Counted from the first letter of the stretch, positions 1 to 10,960 are shown. The stretch is 64,000 nucleotides of DNA from Sweltsa coloradensis (GCA_024449915.1 JAMZAV010000029.1:434001-498000); one strand, 5' to 3'. Made by a program: numbers and translations. Notes: generated by a model from the sequence alone, not told the origin.

Positions 1-300
1 GACCTTATAAAGAAGTTTAAAAAATCACATTTTATAAAATGAGAAAATTGTTTCATACTTAGTTTGGCCGTGTTTTTATTTTCGTGCATAACGATATATA
101 TTAATTTCGATTAATGCATGCTCAATATTTTTCTTAACGATGTGCATAGTGTATCTAAGAAATCTATTCACTATCTAATGCGAGAGTTTTTTTTTTACCA
201 ACAGTTTTGAGTTTTTACCAAAATTGTTGAGTTTTAATGCATTGTTGTTGTAATATTACTTTTTTAAATATTACTTAAATGTAGTTCATTTGTTGTGTCT
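1..300. other. AT-rich sequence without a gene
   Basis: No open frame of interest, RNA gene or clear repeat was seen here. The stretch is AT-rich with short T runs and leads directly into a LINE-type tail. Confidence 0.5.
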
Positions 301-304
301 GCAT

Positions 305-420
305 CTGTGTGTGTAATTAGATTTATTTAGTTGTCCTCCTTTGTGAATCAGTTTGTTTGTATAACTGAATTGGATAGACGTTAAATAAATAAATAAATAA
401 AATAAATAAATAATAAAACT
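305..420 (+). mobile_element. 3' tail of a non-LTR retrotransposon or SINE (family T1)
   Basis: The segment carries the words TAACTGAATTGGATAGACGT followed by an AAATAAATAAATAAA tail. The same 3' end recurs at about 46.31-46.36 kb on this strand and, reverse-complemented, at about 0.64-0.72, 40.65-40.73 and 48.34-48.41 kb. Recurrence with a simple AAAT tail is typical of retroposed elements copied by target-primed reverse transcription. Only the tail is present and no coding part is attached. The family is not identified. Confidence 0.6.
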
Positions 421-637
421 TCAAAAATATACCCCCCGAGCTAACATGTGCTTCATTGTGTCATGTAGAAGTTTGAATACCTTTAACCGTTTAACCTCTG
501 GGCTATGTGTACTATGTTGTCAGTGTCGATGAGCATGTCCTATGTCGCATGAGTTCCTACATATTATAATCCCGGCCATCACTATTTGCACGAGCTCCCT
601 ATAATCACGAATAAAATGTAGATCAAGATAATCCTCG

Positions 638-722
638 TTGATTTATTTAATATTTATTTATTTAATGTCTGATCATATTTGGTTACAATAACTTATTTAC
701 AAAGGAGGACAACTGAATGAAA
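638..722 (-). mobile_element. 3' tail, family T1, opposite orientation
   Basis: The reverse complement reads TCCTCCTTTGTAAATAAGT, then a diverged middle and ATTAAATAAATAAATA. It is the same tail as at 305-420, placed in inverted orientation about 220 bp away. The pair could fold into a weak hairpin but looks like two independent insertions. Confidence 0.5.
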
Positions 723-1893
723 ATTAAGACATAAATGTAATTACAATAATTAACTATACTTTGGTTTGAAATAGGAATATTCCAATGATAATGTTAAATA
801 AGAGCATAATTTTGGTTGCGAATTCAAAAACACTTGAATGTCATCTCACGTACGACAAAACTTTTGTTCCGAACTGTACAAAACAAATTTGCGTTTCAAC
901 TAGCGAAACAAAAAGAATAATGAACACATATAAAATTACTTCCATGCAGGTGTCAAATTTGAATCTATTACCATCGTAATAATGGAAAACAGTGCGAGTA
1001 AAGCGCTGGTTCATGTTGCAAATCACACCTTACAACCTGACCTATATGAACAAATTAAAACCGCGCGTGAATAATGTTCGGAATCACGTCGGTACAAAAC
1101 CGCCCATTCAAACGACGTGACGTAACTTCCGGTTCACACGCAACGGCAGAGACATTCCCAAATAAATACAATGAAATAACTCAAAAGAAAAACGACAAGT
1201 CTCTTTTTGTCTTGTTTTACGAGCACTTTAACAATACAGTCACGATAAGCAATCAAAGTTAGTTTCTATTACGACGTGGGCCCTCGCTCAAACTCGGGAC
1301 ATGGTCTCTCAAAACGAGTCGAGTTTCGACGTCGTCGTCGTCGTCGTCGTGTGACATTAGCGCCAGTAATAGAGTTCATTGATGACGTCATTTGGTGACC
1401 CGATTAAGGGGACTAATGCACCGTAAAACTTTGATAGTTGAGTTCGCGAGCAAAGTTCAAGGAAAGGCTTAGCGTTACATGTGAACTTCGAGATAGGAAT
1501 AAAAGCAAAGCTCTGACAATACAACGTTAAAGTTTGACTCCGAGTACATTACTGTTTCTATGTAAGAGACATCTATTTAGGTAATTCCATTAATGGACAG
1601 TAAGTAATTATACAAATTACGATGATAAATTTTATACAGTAAAACCTGTATATAAAATTAGCTCGTCTACTAAAATGTGTAGTGTTCCAACACATTTAAA
1701 TGAAACATAGTTTAACTAGAAATTTCTAAAGCTTTTAAATATATACATCGATAGAGATTATATGTAAACAATCAAATAAATTTTTAAGGCACATAATGTC
1801 ACACATCGCACTTTGCAAACGGTTTTAAGTTTTGTCCGACATCAACAAACATTCAGAATTTTATCTAAAAGTGACAAACAACTACAGTTCTTT
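723..1893. other. Gene-free stretch; GTC microsatellite inside
   Basis: Short open frames exist at 785-979 and 1074-1262 but have no recognisable motif and ordinary AT-rich codon use, so they are taken as chance. GC content rises between about 1050 and 1450. Nothing else was identified. Confidence 0.5.
1327..1351 (+). repeat. (GTC)n microsatellite
   Basis: About eight GTC units follow each other without interruption, in a locally CpG-rich patch. Confidence 0.9.
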
Positions 1894-1898
1894 ATCGA

Positions 1899-2157
1899 CT
1901 AGGAAAACGCTAAAGTCCCGCCGCGTTGATGGATGAGCTGTTTTTAAGTTTTTGGTTTGCGTGGGATATCTTTACTTTTGTAAGTGCTTTGCTTTGCTGC
2001 CTATGCATTGTAGGTGATTGTTGTCAAGTTTCTATTGTTTCTTGTAAATTGTTATTATTTACCGTAAAAAACTTATATTAAAAGCTTTATTTCTATGGAT
2101 TCTGGCTAACTTTTTCAACTTTTTGTTTCAAAAGGTACTACATAACCATAACCTTAA
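1899..2157 (-). mobile_element. Helentron-associated element, 3' half (copy H1a)
   Basis: Read on the minus strand, the piece ends CGCGGCGGGACTTTAGCG then TTTTCCTAG, the 3' terminus shared with the copies ending at 5486, 38824 and 52633. AACGC and GCGTT form a short stem just before the terminal CTAG, and an inverted GGATGAGC word lies just inside it. The copy stops at 2157 inside its internal tandem unit, where a 5' half in the opposite orientation begins. Confidence 0.65.
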
Positions 2158-2158
2158 T

Positions 2159-2577
2159 TTGGCATGAGCGAAGCGAAGACTTCAATTTTCACGACCCCAA
2201 CAAAAAATTTAGCTCGGGTGTTTTTTATTTTGTTTTTTTATTGTTTTGTTTGTTTTTTTGTTTTTCCGTCTGTTTGTCGCTCTCTAACGGCAAACGGCAT
2301 ATGCGATCTGATGAAATTGACACGACCTTTATTTTCTCTGAACATGACTTGCCACGTTTTTGGGTACAATCGAAGAAATATTTCTCAGAATATCGTACTT
2401 TACGATTTTTTTCGATTTTTAGTGCGATATTTTCGTGACATTTGGACCGATTCTGACCAAACGGTTGGGCTACAACGTTCATATTTCACATGGACATTAA
2501 GGTTATGGTGATGTATTGCTTTCTGAAGAAAGTTAAAAAAGTTAGCTAGAATCTATAGAAATAAAGCTTTTAATGAG
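2159..2577 (+). mobile_element. Helentron-associated element, 5' half (copy H1b)
   Basis: It starts TTGGCATGAGCGAAGCGAAG and continues with the same 5' body as copies H2 to H4: a T-rich run, then a CCGTCTGTTTG segment, then one internal unit containing GACCAAACGG and TACAACGTTCATATTTCACA. It ends after one unit at about 2577 without the CTAG terminus. Together with H1a it makes a head-facing pair of truncated halves. Short open frames over it (2164-2511, 2225-2482) are not genes. Confidence 0.6.
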
Positions 2578-4253
2578 AAACATTTTTTATTTTAATAGGT
2601 CCTGCTTATAAACAATTATATTATTTAAATCTTTCTATCAAAACAATATGAAACAAATTAAAAAAATATAGAAAATTGATGCAATCCTATGTAAGATGAA
2701 AATTTAAGTATAAAAAGTGTTAAAATTCACACCTGCAGATTAAAATACTACTTAGTAGGCTCGAGTAGGCTATAGTCGAATATCTGTAGTCCCACTTGCT
2801 GGCCTACTAAAGCGAGTGTGTTTACACCTAAATCTTTTTAGTATAAATGTAGTTCTATTATTAGACTGAAAGAATATGCAAAATAAAAAACAGGTGTTTA
2901 AAAAAATAATGAGAATAAAAGCTGCGTTATTGGTCTAATGATCACATTTATATTCCACACGATTTCGAATTCAAAAATAACTTCCTTGGCCAAAACTTAG
3001 ATTAAATTTCCCAGAACCTCTAATAGTGTTTCTCAAATAAACAAGAAAACTTTACAAATAATTCCGTTGTTTATTTAACATTCGTGGATTTAAAATGAAA
3101 ACATGAACACCAGTGGTTTAATTCCATTAGATTCAAACATTCCTTTTCATGTATCACGAATGTTGACAGAATATCCATCAAAATTTCACTTTTGCTTTGA
3201 CCTTGGCCCATCGAATATGTAAAGATGTGCACGCCGGGGGGTGGGGGTAAACTTTTGACTTGAGTGAAAACCTGCCATTTTCCCACGCTTCTAACGAGTT
3301 TTTTTCCCCCCCGAATGAAATTGAAACAAGATGCATAAATTTCCCGAACATTCACCACAATTTACGTGGCATGTTCTGTTGCTATCCGAACTTTGTGAAA
3401 TGTTTTTTAGCACCCGAACTGGCTCCAAGGTCTGGTCCCAGTAACTCTTCCCTGTTGCGGTAATACGTTTTGGCGCCATGTTGCCCATAAAGATATAAGT
3501 TAAATTGTCCCCCCCCCCCCCCTACGAAACAGCTGGCTCGACGGTTTTTCCGCTGAAACTGTGGTCGAAGAGCGGCTACGCACTACACGTCTTCCAGTCA
3601 CAGCAGCTGCATCCTGTCGGCAAGAGAATTAATAACGAACATTAAAGAAATCGGACCGAGGCGTAACCACGACCCGTCCCACTTTGAAGTTGATAAATAG
3701 AGCACCTTACTTCGCGGCAACTTACAAGGAATAGTTTTTATCGTTTGAATTTTACTAGAACATATGGGATTTATTATTTGAAACCAATAGTTGTATTAAT
3801 AACTAAATTCCCACATAATTTAAGTAGCAGTATTATAAGACATATTTTGTTGTGGGATGGAATACTGTTTATATTGTATTTACCATTCTGGTACGTACGT
3901 GTACATGTGATTTTGCAAATAAATACATCAAAATAGATTCGTATTCACTTGAATGTTTTTTAAATACCTACTACTATGAACTATGCGAACTACAAAACCA
4001 AATTTGGTTTATTTCTGTCGAAAACTAAATATTTTGTATGTGCATTATATAAAAAAAACTATGTTAATTTCCGTAGACGAATACAACTACTCATCAAAAT
4101 TAAATACGTATATTATTAATAATTCAACGTATATCACACTCAGCGTTAGGGAAAGATCACTAACAAAATGAACAAAAAGTTTTCAACATGGACATGATAG
4201 ATTTAAAAAATATATATTATAATTGGCAGCTCCTACGTCAAACACATTTGTTT
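2578..4253. other. Gene-free stretch
   Basis: AT-rich unique sequence. A GC-richer patch lies at about 3200-3720 and includes a run of 14 C at 3509-3522. A minus-strand frame at 3071-3358 ends right beside an AATAAA word, but no domain could be recognised in it and I do not call a gene. Confidence 0.45.
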
Positions 4254-4550
4254 TGTGTGGCTTGTTGGACTTGTGGATAGTAGCTCTGCTTCCAATGCAG
4301 ACGGTCCAGGGTTCGATTCTTGCTCTATGCAGAAGTTTTTAAAACTGCTAGTTTAGACTTAAGTACATCAGTACTTGGCTTTGGAATGTGAAAACGGCGA
4401 CGTTGGAACCGTCCTAGCAACAAGGTCCCCATTGAAAATCAGTTATGTGACTGATTGATGGTTGGATATTGCTTAACGTCTCATATTAATGCACTTTTGG
4501 CTATTCGAGACGATTATGTGACTTGAGTGGGTAGACTTAATGCTAATGTG
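4254..4550 (+). mobile_element. tRNA-derived SINE, family A (copy A1), with nested insertion
   Basis: The head (about 4256-4335) is tRNA-like. CTGC, a TTCCAAT loop and GCAG form an anticodon-type arm, and GGTTCGATTC is a pol III B box. By loop geometry the anticodon would be CCA (Trp-like). The body continues with ACTTAAGTACATCAGTAC and GGAACCGTCCTAGCAAC and ends in GAGTGGGTAGACTTAAT. It shares this order with copies at 9.36, 14.49, 22.3 and 39.6 kb. The copy is interrupted at 4453-4513 by a second retroposon and is followed at once by a Helentron-associated element. Confidence 0.75.
4453..4513 (-). mobile_element. 5'-truncated tail of the 5S-derived SINE, nested in SINE A1
   Basis: The 61-bp insert matches the 3' end of the full-length 5S-derived SINE at 20204-20623 (ATATTGCTTAACGTCTCATA and CTATTCGAGACGA on the plus strand). 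It is flanked by perfect 10-bp direct repeats TTATGTGACT at 4443-4452 and 4514-4523, which are target-site duplications inside SINE A1. This shows retroposition of a 5'-truncated copy into the older SINE. Confidence 0.8.
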
Positions 4551-4554
4551 TTTA

Positions 4555-5486
4555 TTGGATGAGCGTAGGCGAAGACTTCAATTTCACTGACCCCCAAAAA
4601 ATTTAGCTTCAATGTTTTTTTTTTTTTTTTGTATTTCTGTCTGTTTGTTCGCTCTCTACCGGGCAAACGACATATGCGATCTTGATGAAAATTTGAAGGG
4701 ACCTTCGTTTTCTCTGAACTTAGACTTGCTACGTTTTTGGGTACAATCAGAAAATATTTCTTATGAATATCGTACTTTTACGATTTTTTTTGATTTTAGT
4801 GCGATATTTTCGTTACATTTGAGTCGATTCTGACCAAACGGGTGTGGCTACAACGTTCATATTTCACATTGACTTAGGATTATGTGATTTGGTACCTTGT
4901 GAAAGAAAAAGCTTAAAAGTTAGCTAGAACCCATAGAAATAAAGGTTTTAATATGAGTTTTTTTCGATTTTTAGTTCGATATTTTCGACACATTTGGGCC
5001 GATTCTGACCAAACAAGTGGGGCTACAACGTTCATATTTCACATAGACATTGATGTAATGGTGATGTAGTACCTTTTCAAAGAAAAAGTTGAGAAAATTA
5101 TCTAGAATCCATAGAAATAAAGGTTTTAATATGAGTTTTTCGATTTTTTAGTGCGATATTTTCGTTACATTTGGGCCGATTTTGACCAAACGGGTGGGGC
5201 TACAACGTTCATATTTCACATAGACATTGATGTTATGGTGATGTAGTACCTTTTCAAAGAAAAAGTTGCAAAAGTTGACAAAGTTATCCAGAATGCATAG
5301 AAATAATGGTTTTAAAATATGTTTTTTGAGGTTTATAATAACAACTAACAAGAAACAATAGAAACTTGACAACAGTCACCTACAATGCATTCACAAAGCA
5401 CTTGCAAAGGAAAAATGGTCCCACGCAAACTAAAACTTACAAAAACGCTCATCCATCAACGCGGCGGGACTTTAGCGTTTTCCTAG
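4555..5486 (+). mobile_element. Helentron-associated non-autonomous element, full length (copy H2)
   Basis: The 5' end is TTGGATGAGCGTAGGCGAAG and the 3' end is GGCGGGACTTTAGCGTTTTC then CTAG. The 5' word GGATGAGCG recurs inverted (CGCTCATCC) near the 3' end, followed by a short AACGC/GCGTT stem and the CTAG terminus. This is the asymmetric-terminal-repeat plan of Helentron (Helitron2) elements. The middle has three head-to-tail units of about 178-186 bp, with repeats of GTTTTAATATGAG starting near 4945 and 5123 and a diverged one at 5309. No coding capacity is seen. A T follows CTAG in all copies. Confidence 0.75.
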
Positions 5487-8049
5487 TTATTAATTAGTTT
5501 TTATTTATTTAACTGAGAATTCACTGAAAATATCTTGTGAGAAAATTTAAAATTTTGTATAGATTCATAGGAACTTTAAATAGTCATAATCTTCCTTGTT
5601 TGATGATATCAATCGATAATTAAGTTTTCCAAAGTTTAAAATCAGTAGTTTGTAGGCATAAAATGTGTATAATATCTTTAACCAGAAACAAAGGGAATAA
5701 TTACGAAAGAAACTTACAGAAAAGCACTGAAAGTTGAATGCTGTACTTCCAACACAATATAAAATTATAATCCCTTATCCTAAATTAAAAACTGTCTGAA
5801 TACCCTCGCGTGCGATCAATTGTAGAATATAAATCACTTTATAGAAACGCCTCATAAGGGTGTGTGTGGCTTAATGATGGGTTTATGGCATCACCTGGCG
5901 AGGGCGATAAGGAGATGACTGATGCGTCATGGGTCACCCCCCTTGTTGGCTTCGCGCTAATTGGCTGGGTTTGCATCATTAGGAATAACCTTTACACTCC
6001 TCGGACGAAATAGTTGTTTATAAAGTATAATTTCAAAATTCTGTGGTGATTTGAATAAGTTGGTATTCGTCTCATTATGAGTTAGGTGCATGAAAATTCT
6101 TGACTTTAAATCTAGAATATTATGGAAGACCGGTATAAGTCAATTACAATCTCTTTAACACAGTGCGATTCAGTTCCAAGTCCACTTGTTTACAATATTT
6201 TATATTATTTATATGTATATGTTTCGGAAAAAACTGTAGGAATTGGCTAGTTTTTTACCAATGCTTTACCTATACGTCTGTGTTTTGTTTCTTTGCAATG
6301 CGTAATTCAGAAAAGTGGTATATATATTTTTTTTTCACTTCTTTAAGCTCTCCTGAACAATTTCATAAAAATGATATACCTTTTTTCTGAATCACCAGAG
6401 AATGGTTCTCATCTGAATATCGATTGTTTTGTAGATTAATTGTGTATACTTGATTACCTATAATAAAACGTATTTAGCTTTAATATAAATCATATGCGAA
6501 TGGGTAATAAATAAAAAAAACTTGATTTATATCGAAATTTAGCAAACGTGAGAGCTGGTTGACAACAAGATAATTATTTTTTCAGTGTTGAATTTGAAAC
6601 AACAATTCTTTACAGTGTGACCTGTGTATGGACAAGGTCAACCACATTTATCATATCTTATTTATTGATAGCCGTCATTAAACCATATAGTGTTAAGTTG
6701 ACCTACGCCCAAATGATCGTGACACGCAGAACCCGATTGTTTTTGCCTATGATTTGTTGAAGTACTAAATCAACGTGGATTCAACTACGGTGTGTACCTC
6801 TCTTATGCCGTTTGTATATTTTCTTTTCAAGGGTGGAAGTTTACGTAGATAGTACATAATTTTTATGTTCACTTTTTTTTCCGTACAATTTTGTAGATTA
6901 TACACACGACCAATATTATAAGTTGATGGATAAGAGTTCAAAAAGTCGTAAATTAAAATTAAAACTGTTTTTAATGACATTTAAACCAAGCTATATGCGT
7001 ACATGCTTTAATTTATCAATAGAAGGCCAACTTGTGTTTCTTTCCAATTTGTTCCCCAACTCAGACAAAATATTGTTGGGGAATTTTAAGTCAATTGTTA
7101 CAACATCGTGGCAAATTAAAATATAAAGCAAATTTATTTTAAATTTTCTTAAAAAACCTGACCAGGTTGTAGTGCATGCCTCTTTTCAAGTGTCACTGTA
7201 GGAATTTCAAATTTGAATAATTTTGAACGGATCGTCCAAATGGTCTGTTTTAGACGAGGTAATTAATTGCATTCGCATTAATGACTGAAGAAAAGCACGG
7301 AAAAATTAAAAAATTAACTTTTTTACCACAAAAATCGTTGGCTTGGCTCTCGTCAACAGACAAATTGATCTTACTTCTTTTCAAAGCGAAACTAGGGAGA
7401 AAGAATGAAAAGCTTGGCTCAACTTCTATATCATACAACATTCACTGTCGAAGACTTTTGAAAGAGAGCAGCTTGGCTGCCGTTTTTTACAATTTTTTGT
7501 ATTTGTGGGTATTGCGCTTTACGCTTGGGCCACTGTACTGACGGTTATTGAGCTATATATGCATTATACTCAGTACTCAATACTTGAGTTTAGAATATAT
7601 ATATATATTCTAAACTCAATGCTACGGGTGTACTCGTGGCAGTTGGTATTACGTACCTCGTGGAATTCCTATTTGTTTACGTACCCTGATTAAATGTGCA
7701 TAGACCTCCAACTACTGTAAATCAACTCAATAGGAAAGCATTAACGGCTTGAGAACAGTATGGGGCTTATGCACGTCAAACGAATATTTTATTAATGTTG
7801 CTATCCAAAGTGAAAATGGGAAAATGCACCGGTAGATTCTCCATTAGCCAGCTTAAAGCTTATTCTCACTGTACAAATCCATGTTTAAACTTTTGTTTAT
7901 GTTTACATATCAACACAACCATCAAAATTTAATTCTACGCTCACCCAATTAAAAAAATAATAATATGAGTATCGTGTAATATGTGTGTTATGATTATAGA
8001 ATTTGTTGTTTAAATTACATTCGCATTGTTTAAATGAGTTTGTTAATTT
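5487..8049. other. Gene-free stretch; 36-bp perfect palindrome
   Basis: AT-rich with scattered short frames, none with recognisable motifs. A GC-richer patch at about 5860-6000 contains GATGCGTCATGG. A perfect 36-bp palindrome lies at 7584-7619. Confidence 0.45.
7584..7619. repeat. 36-bp perfect palindrome
   Basis: TTGAGTTTAGAATATATA is followed directly by its exact reverse complement, so the whole 36 bp is self-complementary. It could extrude as a cruciform or form a short hairpin in RNA. Confidence 0.9.
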
Positions 8050-8197
8050 TATTGAAATCAATACAGAAATTTAAAAAAAATCCTTCTCAGCTGGGTATCG
8101 AACCCCGGTCTCCCGATTGCCGGTCGAGTGCTTTACACCTAAGATACCGAGACGGCTAACTTCATAACATCTGGATTGTTGGTGCATTGAGAACTGA
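8050..8197 (-). mobile_element. tRNA-like SINE or inverted-repeat element, family C (copy C1)
   Basis: On the minus strand a tRNA-like body spans about 8083-8157. It has the A-box region CGGTATCTTAGGTGTAAAGC, the anticodon-type loop CCGGCAA, and the B box GGTTCGATACCC. It aligns with the copy at 13.53-13.72 kb, including the flanking words CAATCCAGATGTTATGAAGT and AGATTTCTGTATTGATTTC-like sequence. Here the right-hand inverted repeat has been lost. The mismatches in the acceptor stem argue against a working tRNA gene. Confidence 0.55.
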
Positions 8198-9354
8198 ATA
8201 GATTGGAACAGTACTGCAACAATTCTGCTTGAGCGTTAGTGAGAATGTTACGAGACATTTATTGCGAGTTTGTTATATTTTAGAAGTTAAATCATTTGCG
8301 TTTATATGGAATCCATGGTGTCTGAGGAAACTATTTCAAATGTAGAAGAATGTATACATATCTTTTGGAAAACTAAATTCTGCCGTTTCCATCAAACAAG
8401 GTTGCCTTTCAGACACAGAAAGCAATTAAAATAGTAAACATTTATGAACATAATATGGAACAAACATCAAGTTCAAATATTGGCCAGGGTGTACGGAATC
8501 AATAGCAAACCACATAACGCGTGTCAAAACGATATCTTGTCCATTTTAAACCCACGGTTGAAATATATGCACAAATTATTAACACATTACTGTTTGAGAT
8601 ACTAATAAGGGTAAACAAATGTTTATTATGCATACTAGAAACAAATTTTTTTTCGAAAAGTTTTGTACAAGCGAGATAGCGAGAAAAACACGAATTGTTG
8701 GTTGGCTGTACCAAATAACGACGATTTTCTCTTTTTTCGCGTCGAATTCTTGGCACAACTTTAAACTAACTTTTATAAATGAAAATATAATCGCATATGA
8801 ATATAATGACTACGATTTATATAATAAATATTATGTATTAAATAATCAAGTTGATGTTCAAGTATTCAGAAATAAGTCCTTAAGAGAATATAGGACTTGC
8901 GATTTTCTATTCGCTCGGCCGACTGACACCACAGATGTATGAAATTTTTTGTTGCTTTCACAGAAGTAAAAATATAGGGCTCTACTGTAAAACTTAAAAA
9001 AAAGGATTTTCAGGTTTTTGGATTTTGCTACAAACTCAAAAATTTACCACATTCATGGATTAATTCTGGCTTATTGACATATAATATTAATAAACTACGA
9101 CTTTAGGGTAGTCTATATAATATGCTTTATTGACAACTATGCAAAGTTTCATATACATCACATTCTTCCCGACGGAGCGAATAGCTATGTGCCAACAGCT
9201 GTAACATGTGTCCTATAAAAATAACTCATGAATATTCCCCATGCATAATACAAATTACTTCATAATATTAATAAATTACATAAATTAGATACGAATCATA
9301 AAAATAAGGATGGAACAAACGCGTTGTCTTCACAGTATATTAAATAATAAAATA
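8198..9354. other. Gene-free stretch
   Basis: A 107-codon plus-strand frame at 8619-8942 has no recognisable domain, very AT-rich codons and no supporting splice or poly(A) context, so I regard it as chance. Confidence 0.45.
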
Positions 9355-9757
9355 TTGTGTGGCTCGTTGTCTGTGTTAGCGTATCTGCTTCCAATGCAGA
9401 AGGTCTAGGGTTCGATTCCCGCCAAGGCAGAAGTTTTTTACTTCTGATTTGGACTTCAGTCCATCAGTACGGTCTTGGGAGTTTGTAAACGGGACTTTGG
9501 AGCCGTCTAGCAACGAAGTATATAAATTTAGAGTTGTCGAATCGACCTTGTTGATTCTGGCGTTGATCCGGGTGTTCGCATGTCCATACCATGATTGCTA
9601 TATTTCCTATTAAAAATATCGATCTTTGGTGGTTATCGCTCACTCTCGATTGCGTCGGGGCCTACGGGGTAGGCTAGTCGCTTTGATTACTGTCCCCCAT
9701 ACAATCAGTTATATACTGAGTGGGTAGACTCTAAATACAATTTATTATTTAAATATC
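9355..9757 (+). mobile_element. tRNA-derived SINE, family A (copy A2)
   Basis: This is a near-complete copy. The tRNA-like head at about 9358-9432 has TCTGC-TTCCAAT-GCAGA as anticodon arm and GGTTCGATTCCC as B box. The body follows: TTGGACTTCAGTCCATCAGT, a segment GTTGATTCTGGCGTTGATCC, ATATCGATCTTTGGTGG, CGATTGCGTCGGGGCC, and the end GAGTGGGTAGACTCTAAATA. The order is the same in reverse at 39.62-40.04 kb. Confidence 0.8.
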
Positions 9758-9839
9758 TCGTCCAATTAAAAGCCGACAGGACCTTCCTCAATCCGTTGTG
9801 TTGTATCTCATAGCAGACAATATGAACGAGCCCACATGA

Positions 9840-10135
9840 ATCACAAAGACTGCGGCTCTTAATCTTGGCGCGAAGTCAATTCTTTTTAGCCCTCCCTTGC
9901 GCTTCCTTGCGCACTTCCGCCTCTCTGTGAATCCACTTCCGGCGTCCGAAGCGCTACAGCGGCAGTCTCGCCAAGCTCCGCGAGAAGCAGGATCAAGCCC
10001 AGCAACGCAACTATTATTACGGATTTACGGAATCTGAGAGCTTTACACAGGAAGTGACCCTACTATGTTTCAAACAACGCGTCGTCAAACAAAAGCGGGA
10101 GATATTTAGCTCCATTCCAAAAGAATAACACCTCA
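9840..10135. promoter_or_regulatory. CpG-richer patch with ETS-like sites; possible promoter
   Basis: GC content and CpG density rise sharply against the AT-rich background (GGCGCG, GCGCTTCC, TCCGCGAG, CGCGTCGTC). Two ETS-type words lie close together, CACTTCCGCC near 9914 and CCACTTCCGGCG near 9931. No exon could be attached to it on either strand, so promoter function is inference from composition. Confidence 0.3.
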
Positions 10136-10860
10136 CTGAATTCATTTTGTGAGGTTTTCTCTTTCGGCGAAGTTAAATATTTGATATTTATAATATAATT
10201 ATCATTCCTTAGAAAACAGAAACCTAGTTATCCGAAACGTTGAGAGTACAGATCGTTTTTATAAATGTACGTGATATTTTCTGAAAAATTAGATATTACA
10301 AAATATATTAAACTTCGTACGAAAAAGTAGGCCTAAAATATATATATTTTTTTTTTAGTTTAAAAATCTATTTGATTCAATTGTGATAATGTATCTACAA
10401 TAATCGCTACAACTTTCTTCAATATCCTGATTCTTTAATATTACGACTTATTTTGAATATGTCAATACAGTAGGAAAAATAAATGCTTCTGAACAGATTG
10501 GGCTTCGTAGTATAATATGATTGCAAGTGTGGCTATAAATTTTTTTTTTATTTTGTCATCGTAATATAAAATTTAAATATTGTATTCGATGCAGACACGT
10601 GTTTCAAGAATTATTATTTGATCAATAACTTAAGTTGAGAAAAATATTTTAGAAATATGCCTTTATATATTTTCAATTCGACAGTACTACTTTTGGTTCT
10701 CAGGTGATCACTTTACTTTCAATCTATAGAATAACTTTTAACTGTTAAATACTAAAACATGCTTTGAAGAAATTAAAGTGTAAATAAAAATATTGTATGT
10801 AAATTTATTTATTTATCAAAATCTAAGTATAAGTAATTAAACTATAGCAATTGTCGCAAA
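10136..10860. other. AT-rich gene-free stretch
   Basis: No feature could be identified. Sequence is AT-rich with short A and T runs. Confidence 0.5.
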
Positions 10861-10861
10861 A

Positions 10862-10960
10862 TTTTGCCCAGACTGAATATCGAACCCAGAACCTCCGGCT
10901 GTACGTACCTATGAACTCCCAACTGAGCATTCGGTGCCTAAGGCAAACCATTTAGGTTGT
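10862..10960 (-). mobile_element. tRNA-like fragment, probable SINE head
   Basis: On the minus strand GCTCAGTTGGGAG is a good pol III A box, and GGTTCGATATTC, about 40 nt further, is a B box, the spacing found in tRNAs. The acceptor stem does not pair, so this is a tRNA-derived element or decayed tRNA, not a working gene. Confidence 0.45.

Noticed and set aside
2164..2511. 115-codon frame with a hydrophobic segment
   Set aside because: It falls entirely inside a Helentron-associated 5' half, and other copies do not keep it open.
8619..8942. 107-codon plus-strand frame
   Set aside because: No recognisable domain, strongly AT-driven amino acids (N, Y, K, F, I), and no splice or poly(A) context.
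9358..9432. tRNA-Trp-like sequence considered as a real tRNA gene
   Set aside because: The acceptor stem does not pair and the same sequence heads several dispersed SINE copies.
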